Of a DNA stretch of 64,000 nt, positions 12,501-22,912 are shown piece after piece. Origin of the DNA: Lineus longissimus (taxonomy: Eukaryota > Nemertea > Pilidiophora > Heteronemertea > Lineidae); assembly GCF_910592395.1 (NCBI RefSeq), contig NC_088320.1:7004001-7068000 (forward strand), given 5' to 3'. Below the pieces are notes generated by a model. The model was not told the DNA's origin. It saw only the letters and a list, made by a program, of their open reading frames with translations, and ran no database searches. Both the position numbers and the translations under genes were made by a program. Each line of letters begins with the position of its first letter. Within the stretch, counting starts at the first letter, position 1.

Positions 12501-15500
12501 ATTATATTTTGACGGGTTATGGCATATGGTTTCACAGAGACCATTAACGTTAATGACTCAAATATTAATTGCGCATGATGTTATCATTTGATTCCTGGAC
12601 ATTCTATCCTTAGGGCATTTCAAAATTTTACATCTTACACCAATTGCAATGCAACTTCTAATGAAACACGTCAGAGTTGGAGTTCTAAAATTTATACGTA
12701 AAAGAGTGCTAGAGTATGATAAACTTTGACGATGCGGTTTCAACCTGCAAGGTAGTTCCTCCCAGAGGCCAACTACATGTACTACTCATTGTTTGCCTTC
12801 AGTTATGGTGGTTTGGATTTCATTTGTCTTGGCCAATCGTTGTTGAGAGATATACCATCTAAGTCAGCAATCGCCATGTGCTGCCGGAAATTGCATGTTC
12901 CGTTGTTCATAAATGCACGGAATTCCAGGAAACTACACGGTGACGCAAGGGTATCACAGTGACATCATCAAGAAGCGAGGAGACAGTCAGACAAACATTT
13001 TGACCTTGAGCAGCAAACTGTTGTAAAAATTTGGCTTGTTACAGCCGTAATTATTCGAGACCAGTTACATACCTGTCTTGTCTGTGAATGGTGCATGTCT
13101 TGTCATATTGGGACCAATGATGGTGAAGCTATGCTATGATAAACTGGTGGAAATCGTCCGCCATACTCACAGGTATGATGCGCCTTGTCATTTTTCGAAA
13201 GATGAATTGCGATTGATCAGACTGACGAGTGAAGAAACCTCAGCCACTTTAAGAAGGAGTTTGTATCACAGAACAAATTTCGCCTGGCTTTTTTCTAGAA
13301 GACACGAAAAAGACATTCACACACTCATAAGTATAACGGTTTTTGAGCATCTAGTTTTTGAGCTTTTAGAGAAAATGGCACCAAATTTACGTTATTTTAA
13401 CTACATGCATCAATTAATCTCTTGAAAGAAGCCCGACAAAGTACAGAGGACGAAAACATACAAAAAGTAATCTTGATCAAATGTCTAATATGTTCAAGAA
13501 GAAACTACTGCAATCTGGTAGGTTCAATGAGGAGTTCGAAACTCCCGGGCCGAATTGACGAGGGGACGCGAAAAACAGGTTTACTGTTTCCACTCCAACT
13601 TGCGGCCTCTTCGACAACCTCCCAAACTGACAACCGCCAATCTAAATGTTTGAACTACTTCTTGACTTAACTACGGGGTCAAACACTCCTAAATTAAGAG
13701 GGCTGCGAAAGTTTGCTCTCTTCAAACCGATCCGTTCTTATTTATAGCTAGTGTTTGCACGCAACCTTTGATTTCGATTCCGAATGGTACTCACTTAGTT
13801 CGATTGTGTACCCTGACCCTCCACCGCTCTAGCGGCAGAGTGTGACCGGTTAAGCCAACACTCTAAGTCTCTTCGAGTTAAAGAGTCTACGATGAGTACC
13901 TGAGATTCTGCATAATGCAATCAAGCCAATTCAACTACTAAAAGTATCCCATACATATTAGGTCCCATCCTTTGATACTAGCCGCAGAATGAAGACGCTA
14001 GAGACTTTTTACTGCTTGCATCCCCACCTTGCGGCAGAACGTAAAAGGACCTGATCAAAACTCCAGTGTCCTTCGCGTCAGCACGGTATGAGTATACATT
14101 GATACTTCCAAATCGATCGTGTTTACCCAACAAAGACAAACATACTTTTAAAGAAGTGATAAATTCACTTGTCGAATTCCAGTCATACCCGTCTCGCGGT
14201 TCTCACTCTCTCGTGAATGTCGCTCAAACTGTTTCGTCATTCTTTCAACATGGCTGTCGCCGATGCCATTGTCTGTGCAAATATATGGCTGTAATCCGAT
14301 CCATCTTTTCCCTCTTTTCTGGGATTCGGGTTACTCCGAGAGTGTGTGACTTCGGCGTTTCATAGTCGGTTTCTAGCTTTTCGAAATGGTCAACAGTCGC
14401 ACTCTTTGTATGTTTTGTGACAAAGACATTGACGATTCAGTACTGTACTGTTATGGTAAAACCGGAGTAAAAATTTCCAACTTGGGTTTCATTCAAAACA
14501 TCAATATCCAGCGAGGATCTTTGAAAAAGTCTAAATCGGCCGAACGGAAATTAACTCTTATGCCGTAGCAAAAGAGGGTGGAAAATCATCTGACCAATAC
14601 GCATTGCCCACATTAGAGTGACATATTATGATATTGACAAGTAACAACAAACTTCTTTGTTTTGTGCTTTGGCCAGACAAAAATAATCACTTGGTTATCT
14701 ATATTTTCAAGTAAGAAGGCAGCATTAGAGATTCAACAGGACTTGAACGGATAAAATGTGACGGTATTGATATGAGTGGTATCGGTATAACTTGAAAATA
14801 CGTGTTCACCTCCTGAGGAAAATACACCAAATGAGCAGACATTTCACGTGTCGTAAGGCCACGTATAGCGATGCTTTTTATGGCATTTAGTGCTCCTCTA
14901 TTATTACCGATATTAATTATATATATTTAGCATTATCATCCTATAATTCCAGCTCGACTATCATACGAACTGAATTTTCGGTCACCAGTCGGAATAAAAA
15001 TGCGTCATAAAAGTAATGATGATCCAAAGCAAATACAATAAACTATCCCAAAATCATACATTCCCCGCGGATGACCCAGGTGTCCTTTGATCTGTATTGA
15101 CTCAAGTTAACTATAATCTTACTTATCATAAACAGTGTCTAATACTTTTGTAGGTGGTATAGAGGGATTTCCGAACTAGTACCAACAGAAAATGTGTGGC
15201 GCTCAATGCAACCGGAAGTAGTGTTTTCCGATTCGGGCAGGAGGGGGTGGGGGTATCATTACGTGTAAGGGGCAAAAAAACGTAACGTAATTGAGATACA
15301 TTACGTTCAGAGGATCATTTCTTTACGATGCAACTTTAAATACATATCAAGTTATCGCAGTGGGGGAGGGGGGGGGGGTATATTTGATGTGTGCTTCTCC
15401 GATATATGGTCAGTAACTGCCTGAATACGTGTGTATACGTCGTCTTGAGCAACAACAAGCCGGAAATGGCATTACCCTTGTTGAGAACTTCCTGGCCGCA

Positions 15501-18500
15501 AGCGAAACCATGTCAGTAAGGCGGCTGCAGGCGCCTATTTGAAGGCCATCGCTCCGACGCCCACGCAGTATACGGACAGCAATCTACGAAACCACTACAC
15601 AGATTCATCTCGGGCTAAGTAATCCTCAAAGGGGCTTGAAGACATGGTCATCGGAAACCTTTTCCATTTTGCCTGATAGTGACCTCAGAGTATTCGACTT
15701 GACTCGGTCCTATTCAAACATCTACATGGTGTTACAGAGATGTCCATAGGTTAAGTAATGCTAACCTTGTTAAAAAAACCGAAAAAGCCCCTCACATGCT
15801 CAGTCTGGCAACTGACGACAATTTTTAACATTCTTCTTCGCAAGCTGGCGTCCTGTACGTATTACTTTATAGCTTTTCGTATCGACGATCGCCATCAATA
15901 CCTTCATGACTATCTGGAGTCATTATCATTTTCTTTCAGCGAATTCTCACGCAAACATTTCAACATTAGCACATAGGTGTTATATTTGGATTGCAATAGA
16001 TTTAAGTCCGCTACTTAAACATTCAAACATGCCCGACAGCTATGGTAATATTAATATTACACTAAAAGGAGTCGTCAAATACATCGTCGTTCAGCTCAAT
16101 GCTCCGCGAGTGTAAATAGAGAGTGATAGACCAGTCCCAAGGGCTTGGTTTCTGACAAATTGTCTCGATAACTACTCAGGAGCGAACGTTTTAATGCTCT
16201 GCAATACAGCTGTATAAGTTACTAGATATTAAGAAGTTTGCGTGGCGATGCCACAAACAGGAATATTTGTGTATGACACGATATGGTTCAGCTATCACAG
16301 TGCTTTTGAAGCAATGATCTACTGCCTCGTGCTGGAAAAGAGACCGAATACTTTCGCAGTTCAAACTTTAAACAGCATCGCTTTAGAATATATCTTATGT
16401 TATATGCACAGGAAACACTGTATTGTATTCTAGAGTAGCTGGTAACTCTAAGATGCACTGCTTGTATCCATATCAAATGGGCAAAAGAAATACTGACCAC
16501 TTTTAAAAGTTGATAAATTTTTCAGAGATTTTTGAATAAAAAGTTTCCACGTTTTTTCACGTTGTAGGCGTAGGAAAAAGATATATCGATCAAATTGTTT
16601 ATTTATAGACGTGTGAGCTTTCAAGCCGTTTGAATCAACTGTATCTGTCAGTGGGGTGTACATGTGGCACGCAGGAAAATATTCTCATGTCAGGTATTAT
16701 GTATACACATCCTCTAACAAGCTTTACTTTTGAACCAAATTCTCTCAAAAACCCGATTATCGGATTTGTTTAAAAAGGTTAAATACTACCCCATATCAAG
16801 GAGAGTGTTTCATTTTTTTCAGTTTGATATCTGGCCGGGGGAGTTGTATGCAAACCTTGGTTTGTGTTGGTGACATGGATAGTTGACAAGAGGATTAAGG
16901 ACGGCTATATTACCACTCCCGCGTCTTGCTTACGCTTAACACCTACAACCCCAAGAGGAACGATAATGTATGCTGTAAAATCTTATAGATGAGCGTTTGA
17001 CTATAACCACATGGTTTATACTCCCTTTAAACATAGCCGGGGTATATTTTGATAAGATGCAAAAACCTTGGTGGTGGTCAAGATGATGACCATTATAGCT
17101 GAAATGCAACACTGGACGATTTGTTATGTAAAGTAGGAGAAAACTGGTGACGCCGGTAGAACATACGCTGTCAGCAAGAATCTCTTTCTGGCGATCAGTT
17201 ATGGCAGAACGTACTTAACGAAAGATTGACGCAAGAATTGGTCCGATTTTGCAGCAAAACTAGGTCGATTCCTTGCAAGCTTGATTAGAAATTCCTTTTT
17301 TACGTCACAAAGTTTTGCAAAAATATATTGGTGTAAATTCAATGGGACAGAATTCCCACCATCGTATGGTCTCCCTGTCTTGCCGATGACCCCTCTGAAA
17401 CAACTCCAAACAACATCAAAGCCACGATCTCAACCTGAAGAGGGCCAAATTGATACTCAAACACCAATCTATGGCCCTGCAATCATAGCCCGGAACCCTA
17501 AAATGACCAATTATCATTCTATCATGTCTACTCATAGGTAAGTAGGCCTATTTACACTATGCTGAGCCAGAGAGGATCCCTAAGAATGGCCATACTCCTG
17601 ATGATAGATTATCTCTAAAGAAACCCGATATGCATGACACTCAGACCACAAGACCCGCGTTTAAATCAGATTCTCGCAATGATTTCAGGGTATTGTTTTC
17701 AAAAGATTTTTCCAGGATGGTTGTAAAATGGCGAGAGAAAGGAAGAGATGAACAATGTTTGTCGTCTTGTTTGTGCAAAGATCATAACTCAACTTTAAAA
17801 TCAACCTGGTTTCTCTTTTTGGCTGAAAGCTTCGACCTGACGTTTCGTACACCATTGAAATCACTTTAACCTTACTTTCATACTTGTAAAAAAGAATCCA
17901 GTCATACCTTTTTTTCCAATGATAAGTTGGTGCTATCGTTTTAGGCGGACGCTGGTGTGGTATGTTCGGCGTGGGCCCAGAGACGCATAGGCATATTTGC
18001 TGTGTAGGTCTAAGTTAGGATATGTCAAGAATAAGACATATGATAGCCTTCTGACGACGTGTGTGCAAAACCGTAGGAAAATATTTGCCAAATCCGTCAG
18101 TACATATCAGATGTCGTTATATTGACCTGCACTTTGTTGCACCAGGCCTATAAGGGTTAGGTCACAGACTGGAGCCTTTGGTAAGCCAATTCCTAAACTT
18201 TTTATCCAGTTACGATTTATAGACTAACATTGCTTTTCGGGTTTCTTTGCCTTTCTGGTAGTTTCTCACACTAATCTGTGCCAAAGCCTATGAAGAATGT
18301 TGTGACTGTGACATGAATGGAAATCTATATCGCCATGTCTATATTTTGGCTTCCCAAACGAAAAAGACGTATTTGTTAGCATTATCAGCTACTAAAACTA
18401 AATCTAAGGCTATGTGCCATCATGTTGATCCTGGATTTGCTGTTCTTTAAGGTCGACTGTGTGCAGGGGCGTAGGGTATTGACAGCCGTGGCCTCTGTAT

Positions 18501-21500
18501 ACCATAATCCGTCAGAATATGATAGAGCCGAACACTTCCTCCAGGGGGCATTTTTTCTTCTACACCGGGCCTAATCTATTAATATAAGTGCGGATAAACA
18601 GACGTTGTGCAAGACTTCATAAAATGCATAAGTCTTCTCACATCGATGCAAATACATCAAAACACGGGTTAATCAGGGGTTATATTTTCTACGTCTTCAC
18701 GACCGTGTATTTTTTTACCAGTTCTACTATTTATCGTATCTCCTTCTTTGATCGCGACGACAATTCTTAATTGAACAAAGGTTGGAGGGGCATTCCTATC
18801 TCAATAAAAAAACATTCCTTCTCGAGCGTTTTGACCGCTTGTCGGCCGTACATGCAACACAGAAGTTACGTAAGGATCATGTCCAACACACCTTAAGCAA
18901 ATCGAACAATTATCTGTTACGCCTAGCAAGGCGCGCGACCTTTTCACCTCATGACAGCCCGTTCATATTATGCTTTGGTTTTTCATACAAACATAGCCAC
19001 TCTCGGCTACCACTCAACATGTTTTAAACCAATTATTGTTTCACAATGAAAAGGTGTTTGCTAAGAAAAAATGCCTTCTTTTTTGTTGGACGGGGTGATC
19101 TACATGCCTGTGTGAATCACGTCAGGGCTTTATTCAATGGTATGCTAATCTCTATCCTCATGCTAAGTGAGAGAGTATAATTCGCAACAGCGGAATTTAT
19201 CATGTTTTATCCAAAATATGTATTAATGCTAACACTTCTCCAAATCAGACCAATAAAGTTATATTGTTACCATGGTTATATTGAAAACGGTTGTCTTAAC
19301 CAGACGATATTAGCCAGGATTCCCCAGCCTTACGAAGAGCTACGACCGTCATGTGCGAAGTATGCGTATGTAAATGTATTTTATCCATGGTTTTCTCTGA
19401 AAATCTCCCCTATTACTTCGAGAAGATGATTTACGAGTGTCGCTTATGAATTTGCACATGACTTAATGACACCTCTGGCCTTCGAACTTCGCACGCCGTC
19501 GCTGGTTGTGATTGCGAAACCTGGTGAAGGAAAAATATCTTAAAATCCGGATGTCCTAGCTCCAGTGGGCATTGGAGTACTCACAGTGCGGGCAGATCAT
19601 CGTTACGTCCCCGAACAAGTTGCCCACAGTCTAGCACATGGAACATTTCCGTTCCGCAAACCTGCCATATTTACCTTCATGCTAACTTTACTTTTATAAT
19701 TGGTTTTCGGTAAAGCTTGAAGAGAGCTGCTTTGATTGCAGGAAGCTCCCCGACCGGGGGAACATGACCGACCCTGTACGCCACTTCATTTCAAAATACG
19801 TCAGAAGCTGGAGTCTACAAGGCTACGCAAATGAAACATTCAGGATTTATACATCAATTTGAAAAACTTGATTATTTCAGCCAGTCTTATTCATGTCAAT
19901 TGTCTGGTATTCCAAAACTATTCGCTATTTATTCTAAATCCATGGGAGTTTCATAAAGCAGGCCTATTTATAGAAAACAAATTGGTGGGAGGGACGTAAA
20001 TGCACAGGTTGGCTGTAATATCAATATACGGATACTTAGATTAAACATCTTCGGGGTATCGAGCCGGGATTGTCCACTTGATATGCACATAATAAACAAG
20101 GTGTCATAGGTGGGGTCAATGTGTTACCCATCAACATCTTTATAATAGATTTTTAATATCAATTGTATATACATGTACGTATTTCCGAAAAAGTATTAAT
20201 TCACGTAGTGTCATTACCAACTATTTTCATTTATTGTAGAAATAAATAAAAAAGAACTGAATTTGATTTTTATTTTCAAGCGGATACGGTTGCCGCTGCC
20301 ACGAAAATGAGGCACCTTGTGTTTTTATTCACTAAAAATAGTGCTTTGCTGCATCCAAGGTGTCTTGGAATTACATAAAATACGTTATGTGATAGTTGGT
20401 GCAAATTATTCCGACAGTTAAACTTTAAAGTTTATCCTATTGTACTTGCTTAAACATAGTTCAGCATCATGACCTAATTGCTCAGCTTGCCCGGTGTAAC
20501 AGTAACAAATGCCCCCCCTGGAAAAAGTGTCCGGCCCTATTGTATTCTGCAATATGGTTCTATAGAGACCCTGGCCGTCAATAGCTCAGAGATTGAAGCG
20601 CCTAATAGAATCCTTTGTTTCCCGGGCATTCTATCCTAGGACATTTTAAACTGCTACACCGGCGTTACTTTTCTGATGGTAATAAATCATATTACCAAAC
20701 ATTGCCTAAATATGGTAGGCGGTTTTGCTTCAAATATTTCCCATTCTCTAACCTGTCTGTGGATTACGAGGTTAGATCATCAGGCGTTACATCACCATTG
20801 TAGTCTCGGCCATGGATACAGCCGGTATAACACCAGCAACCATTCAAAAAAGATAATGATTTTTGCATTAACAATACTGCACAGTTTTCTCAGCGTATTT
20901 AGGAATGTCGCAATTACGTTTTTCCCGAGGTGTCAGGCACCTGTCATTATTTAATGAAAAGGGGTTTCGAGATTTTTGAAATGTGAGCTGGAATGCGCTG
21001 TCGTTAACTGGAGATATGAAGGGGCTAAAAAGTTGACACACCAGCGTGATAAAACCTTAGCCTATGGAATGTATGTTAGTGCTTTATATGGTGGTGAGCG
21101 CAACGATATAGTTGCAATGTATCTTTTCATATGAGGTATGTTCATTGGTATAATTTTGAAGTATCAAACTCCATTTCAAATTTCAAATTTTCTGAGCAAA
21201 CCAACCTTGCAATATAAAGATTTTCTAAGCCCCGTGGGGAAATTCGATGGACAACAATTTTCAGAGAAAGGAAGAGTTAATCCTGAACGTATGCATGAAC
21301 AAGGTCGAGACACTAGTCTGTGTCCCGATAGCCTTGGGTCAAAACAAATACAAGATATGTCCTCTATAAGCCTTAGTCAATCTGGTATCATTTATAAAAA
21401 CACGAATTTTTGTGTTAAAGATAGAAAATACCACATGCTCATTTCCTGTCGCTGGCTGACCCGAAAGGCATATACAGGGTGTCACACTGACATGCATGCA

Positions 21501-22592
21501 GAAAGCGTCCATCTTAAAAATCTGTCTCTGCTGTTCTGGCATCTACAATGTACCTAAGAAAAAGGTTTCACGGGTGTTAAATACTGTTTAGTCGACAGGC
21601 TGGTGAACATTGTTCCATCTTCTGCAGTGACTTATTTAACAATGTAAGTCCGTGTTCTGGTGAAGTTAAATTCAAGCTTGGATTGGTAAAAGAAAGAAAA
21701 CTTCACAAGTTATAACTCACACGCATGGTAAGCTGTCAAACCATACTCTAGTTTCGCCTATCTAAGACCGTTGCTGTCGAGAGTCCCTCAGAATATTCGT
21801 ATGGTCTTTCATTGCCATTAAATTTGTATGTTCTTTTTTGGAAAGACAACGGTTTGGCCGCAGCATGCAAATCATTGGTTGTTCAGTGGTCGTGGCATCA
21901 TATTCTAGCTTGGTCATTCTTTCGATGTGTAGTGATTAATCAACTGGTCTTATATTTGTGAAACTGAGCAAGAGATAAAGAACTAGAGAACTTTCGCGAG
22001 AGCAAGGCCCTGGTTGTTTAAAACAAGTTAATCACTAAATTGACTTGCAAGGCCCTGGTTGTTTAAAAAAAGTTAATCACTAAATTAACTGACGTTAACC
22101 TTAACTTGAATGTACCTCTACTGGGCCTGACTGCAAGAGTTAAGGTCAACACCAGCTTGGTGACATATCTTACTTTTCACAACCGAGCCAACATGGTAAA
22201 GTATAACAGTTTAGTAATGAGACAAAATGATAACTTTTAAAACTTCAAACAGTTTTTGATCTGAAGATGAAGAAGGCACTTACCTGAGTCATCCGTCTGT
22301 CAGCATCCGTACGCTCCTCCATCCGAAATACGATATCTGGATTATGGTTTACAACTAACTGATTGAATTTTTTCTTATCCGTCCTTGATATCTTTCCCTC
22401 CCCAATCCCGCTAGCTCCGAGCGTATTTTCCGAGACATTAGGCACATGCTGCTTGTACACTAATGGAGTCATTTTCTTGGGTCCCCTCCGCCGCCCCGAC
22501 CCCCGCCCTGGGCCGCATTGGGAGGCGGGCTCAAAAAGTAATAGAAAGAGTAGGAAAAGTAATTGTATGTTTTGGTTCGTCCTGTTGGCCAT
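2890..22592 (-). CDS. hh: Hedgehog protein precursor, three exons (22592..22284, 7182..6921, 3563..2890)
   Basis: The three exons join in phase to a 414-residue Hedgehog precursor, a secreted morphogen that signals through Patched/Smoothened. Residues 1-25 are a Leu/Phe-rich signal peptide. Cys26 opens the conserved CGPGRG motif and is the expected palmitoylation site, followed by a basic heparin-binding-like stretch (RRRGPKK). The signalling core carries the zinc ligands His143, Asp150 and His185, with Glu179 in the pseudo-active site, spaced exactly as in vertebrate Shh. Autoprocessing should occur between Gly199 and Cys200 (GGGCFP), giving a 174-residue N-signal. The Hint domain keeps Asp244, Thr267/His270 (LTPSHLVYV) and Cys343 (LASCYAVI), and ends in a sterol-recognition-like tail ([10 protein letters not shown]). 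The start ATG at 22592 has A at -3 and G at +4 and sits directly before the signal peptide. Exon joins are phase 0 (exon 1/2) and phase 1 (exon 2/3), with GT-AG sites. No key residue is missing. UTR extents are not determined. Confidence 0.97.
4413..4602 (-). mobile_element. CCGGTGTAG-end repeat, diverged copy
   Basis: Minus-strand copy: starts CTACACCGGTGCAGCAGTAG, then the shared core GGAAAAGTGTCCG, TGTAATCTGACG, GCCATGACCATCAAT and GAGATTAAAAC, ending near CACACCGACAC. It lies in hedgehog intron 2. Confidence 0.6.
6835..6854. repeat. 20-base homopolymer G run
   Basis: Uninterrupted G20 on the plus strand, so C20 in the hedgehog pre-mRNA, 66 bases past the exon 2 donor. Length is likely polymorphic or an assembly approximation. 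Confidence 0.9.
6921..7182 (-). CDS. hh: hedgehog exon 2 (zinc-binding signalling core)
   Basis: 262 bp, phase 0 in and phase 1 out. It encodes residues 104-190 plus the first base of Asp191. The acceptor is tttctag|CGCTGT and the donor TCAG|gtaggg. Diagnostic segments are [30 protein letters not shown] and [17 protein letters not shown]. The size and phases match, from memory, the middle exon of vertebrate Shh. A partial copy of its 5' boundary lies 81 bp upstream. Confidence 0.97.
7222..7280 (-). pseudogene. partial duplicate of hedgehog exon 2 boundary (decoy acceptor)
   Basis: About 87% identical by eye to 7141..7200 (polypyrimidine tract, AG and first 43 exon bases of exon 2), offset by 81 bp. 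Read on the minus strand it has its own acceptor ttttccag at 7264, then encodes [14 protein letters not shown] (real exon: [14 protein letters not shown]). Reading continues in phase through 27 codons into the TAG that forms the genuine acceptor. A transcript using it would therefore stop immediately. I treat it as a non-coding relic. Confidence 0.8.
9118..9192 (+). repeat. dispersed repeat, copy 1 of a pair
   Basis: Shares ATGGTCTATACTCTCTTTAA, GCCGGGGTATG, GATAAGATG and AAAACCTTGGTGGT with 17008..17086. Same orientation, both in hedgehog intron 1. Confidence 0.6.
9850..10018. repeat. 29-bp minisatellite, about six units
   Basis: Unit close to ACCCTATGATCTATAAAGAG followed by CAGTGTACC, with base changes and small length differences. 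Located in hedgehog intron 1. Confidence 0.85.
12453..12643 (+). mobile_element. CCGGTGTAG-end repeat
   Basis: Starts GCCGGTGAAGCAGT. Contains AAAAAAGTGTCCAGCCCTAT, TATTTTGACGGGTTATGG and GACATTCTATCCTTAGGGCA, and ends CTTACACC. Hedgehog intron 1. Confidence 0.65.
17008..17086 (+). repeat. dispersed repeat, copy 2 of a pair
   Basis: Shares ATGGTTTATACTCCCTTTAA, AGCCGGGGTAT, GATAAGATGC and AAAACCTTGGTGGTGG with 9118..9192. The family is not recognised. Confidence 0.6.
18481..18569 (-). mobile_element. CCGGTGTAG-end repeat, truncated copy
   Basis: Minus-strand 5' half only: CCCGGTGTAGAAGAAAAAAT, then CTGACGGATTATGGTATACA and GGCCACGGCTGTC, where similarity ends. Hedgehog intron 1. Confidence 0.6.
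20491..20662 (+). mobile_element. CCGGTGTAG-end repeat, best-preserved copy
   Basis: 172 bp from CCGGTGTAAC to CTACACCGG, so the two ends are inverted repeats. The core includes GGAAAAAGTGTCCGGCCCTA, GGTTCTATAGAGACC and GGGCATTCTATCCTAGGACA. Hedgehog intron 1. Confidence 0.7.
22002..22090. repeat. 45-bp tandem duplication in hedgehog intron 1
   Basis: Two near-identical copies of GCAAGGCCCTGGTTGTTTAA followed by the AAGTTAATCACTAAATTGAC region, about 195 bp inside the intron from the exon 1 donor. Confidence 0.85.
22284..22592 (-). CDS. hh: hedgehog exon 1 (signal peptide and N-terminal signal core)
   Basis: Encodes residues 1-103, from the ATG at 22592..22590 to the donor CAG|gtaagt at 22284/22283. 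It covers the signal peptide, the CGPGRG palmitoylation motif and the conserved stretch [20 protein letters not shown], ending DRRMTQ at phase 0, the usual exon 1 end in Hedgehog genes. The open frame continues upstream of the ATG to about 22628 without another ATG, so I choose the ATG next to the hydrophobic leader. Confidence 0.95.
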
Positions 22593-22903
22593 GTTGTGCT
22601 GTGAGTTCGCAATGGTGCTGATAAGCACGATATGAAAAAGGAAGGTCTTTTCTTTTGTCTTCTTCGAATGCTAATCCCTTGAGCGACACTAATCCACCTT
22701 TTTACGTTTTATTCAAGACACATAAGTTTAAAAAGCAGAACCAACTTTTGAGTTACCTAAAACAGGCACTTCCGTATCAACTAACAGGATATTGGACCGT
22801 TTTTAAACCTGAAAATAGTTATTTGACACTTTTAGAGGAGCTTGTTCTGTGCCTTCGACTTAATCACGTTCCAATGGACCGAATCTCCCTTTAGTTTTAC
22901 TTT

Positions 22904-22912
22904 CATATATAG
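22904..22912 (-). promoter_or_regulatory. possible TATA-like element upstream of hedgehog
   Basis: Minus-strand CTATATATG lies about 310 bp upstream of the hh start codon. The position would fit a core promoter with a roughly 280-base 5' UTR, but no initiator or transcript evidence is available. Confidence 0.2.

Larger units (their letters stand above)
7183..22283 (-). other. hh: hedgehog intron 1 (15.1 kb)
   Basis: Long GT-AG phase-0 intron. It contains a partial exon 2 duplicate (7222..7280), a 29-bp minisatellite (9850..10018), copies of dispersed repeats (9118..9192 with 17008..17086; 12453..12643; 18481..18569; 20491..20662) and a 45-bp tandem duplication near the first donor (22002..22090). 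Open frames of up to 139 codons resemble no known protein. Enhancers are plausible here but cannot be identified from one genome. Confidence 0.85.

Noticed and set aside
13078-13425. 115-codon plus-strand frame in hedgehog intron 1
   Set aside because: No recognisable domain, no clear splice or promoter context, and composition is like surrounding sequence.
21138-21557. 139-codon plus-strand frame in hedgehog intron 1
   Set aside because: Longest frame in the intron, but low complexity in sense and unlike any family I know. Frames of this size occur by chance in 15 kb.
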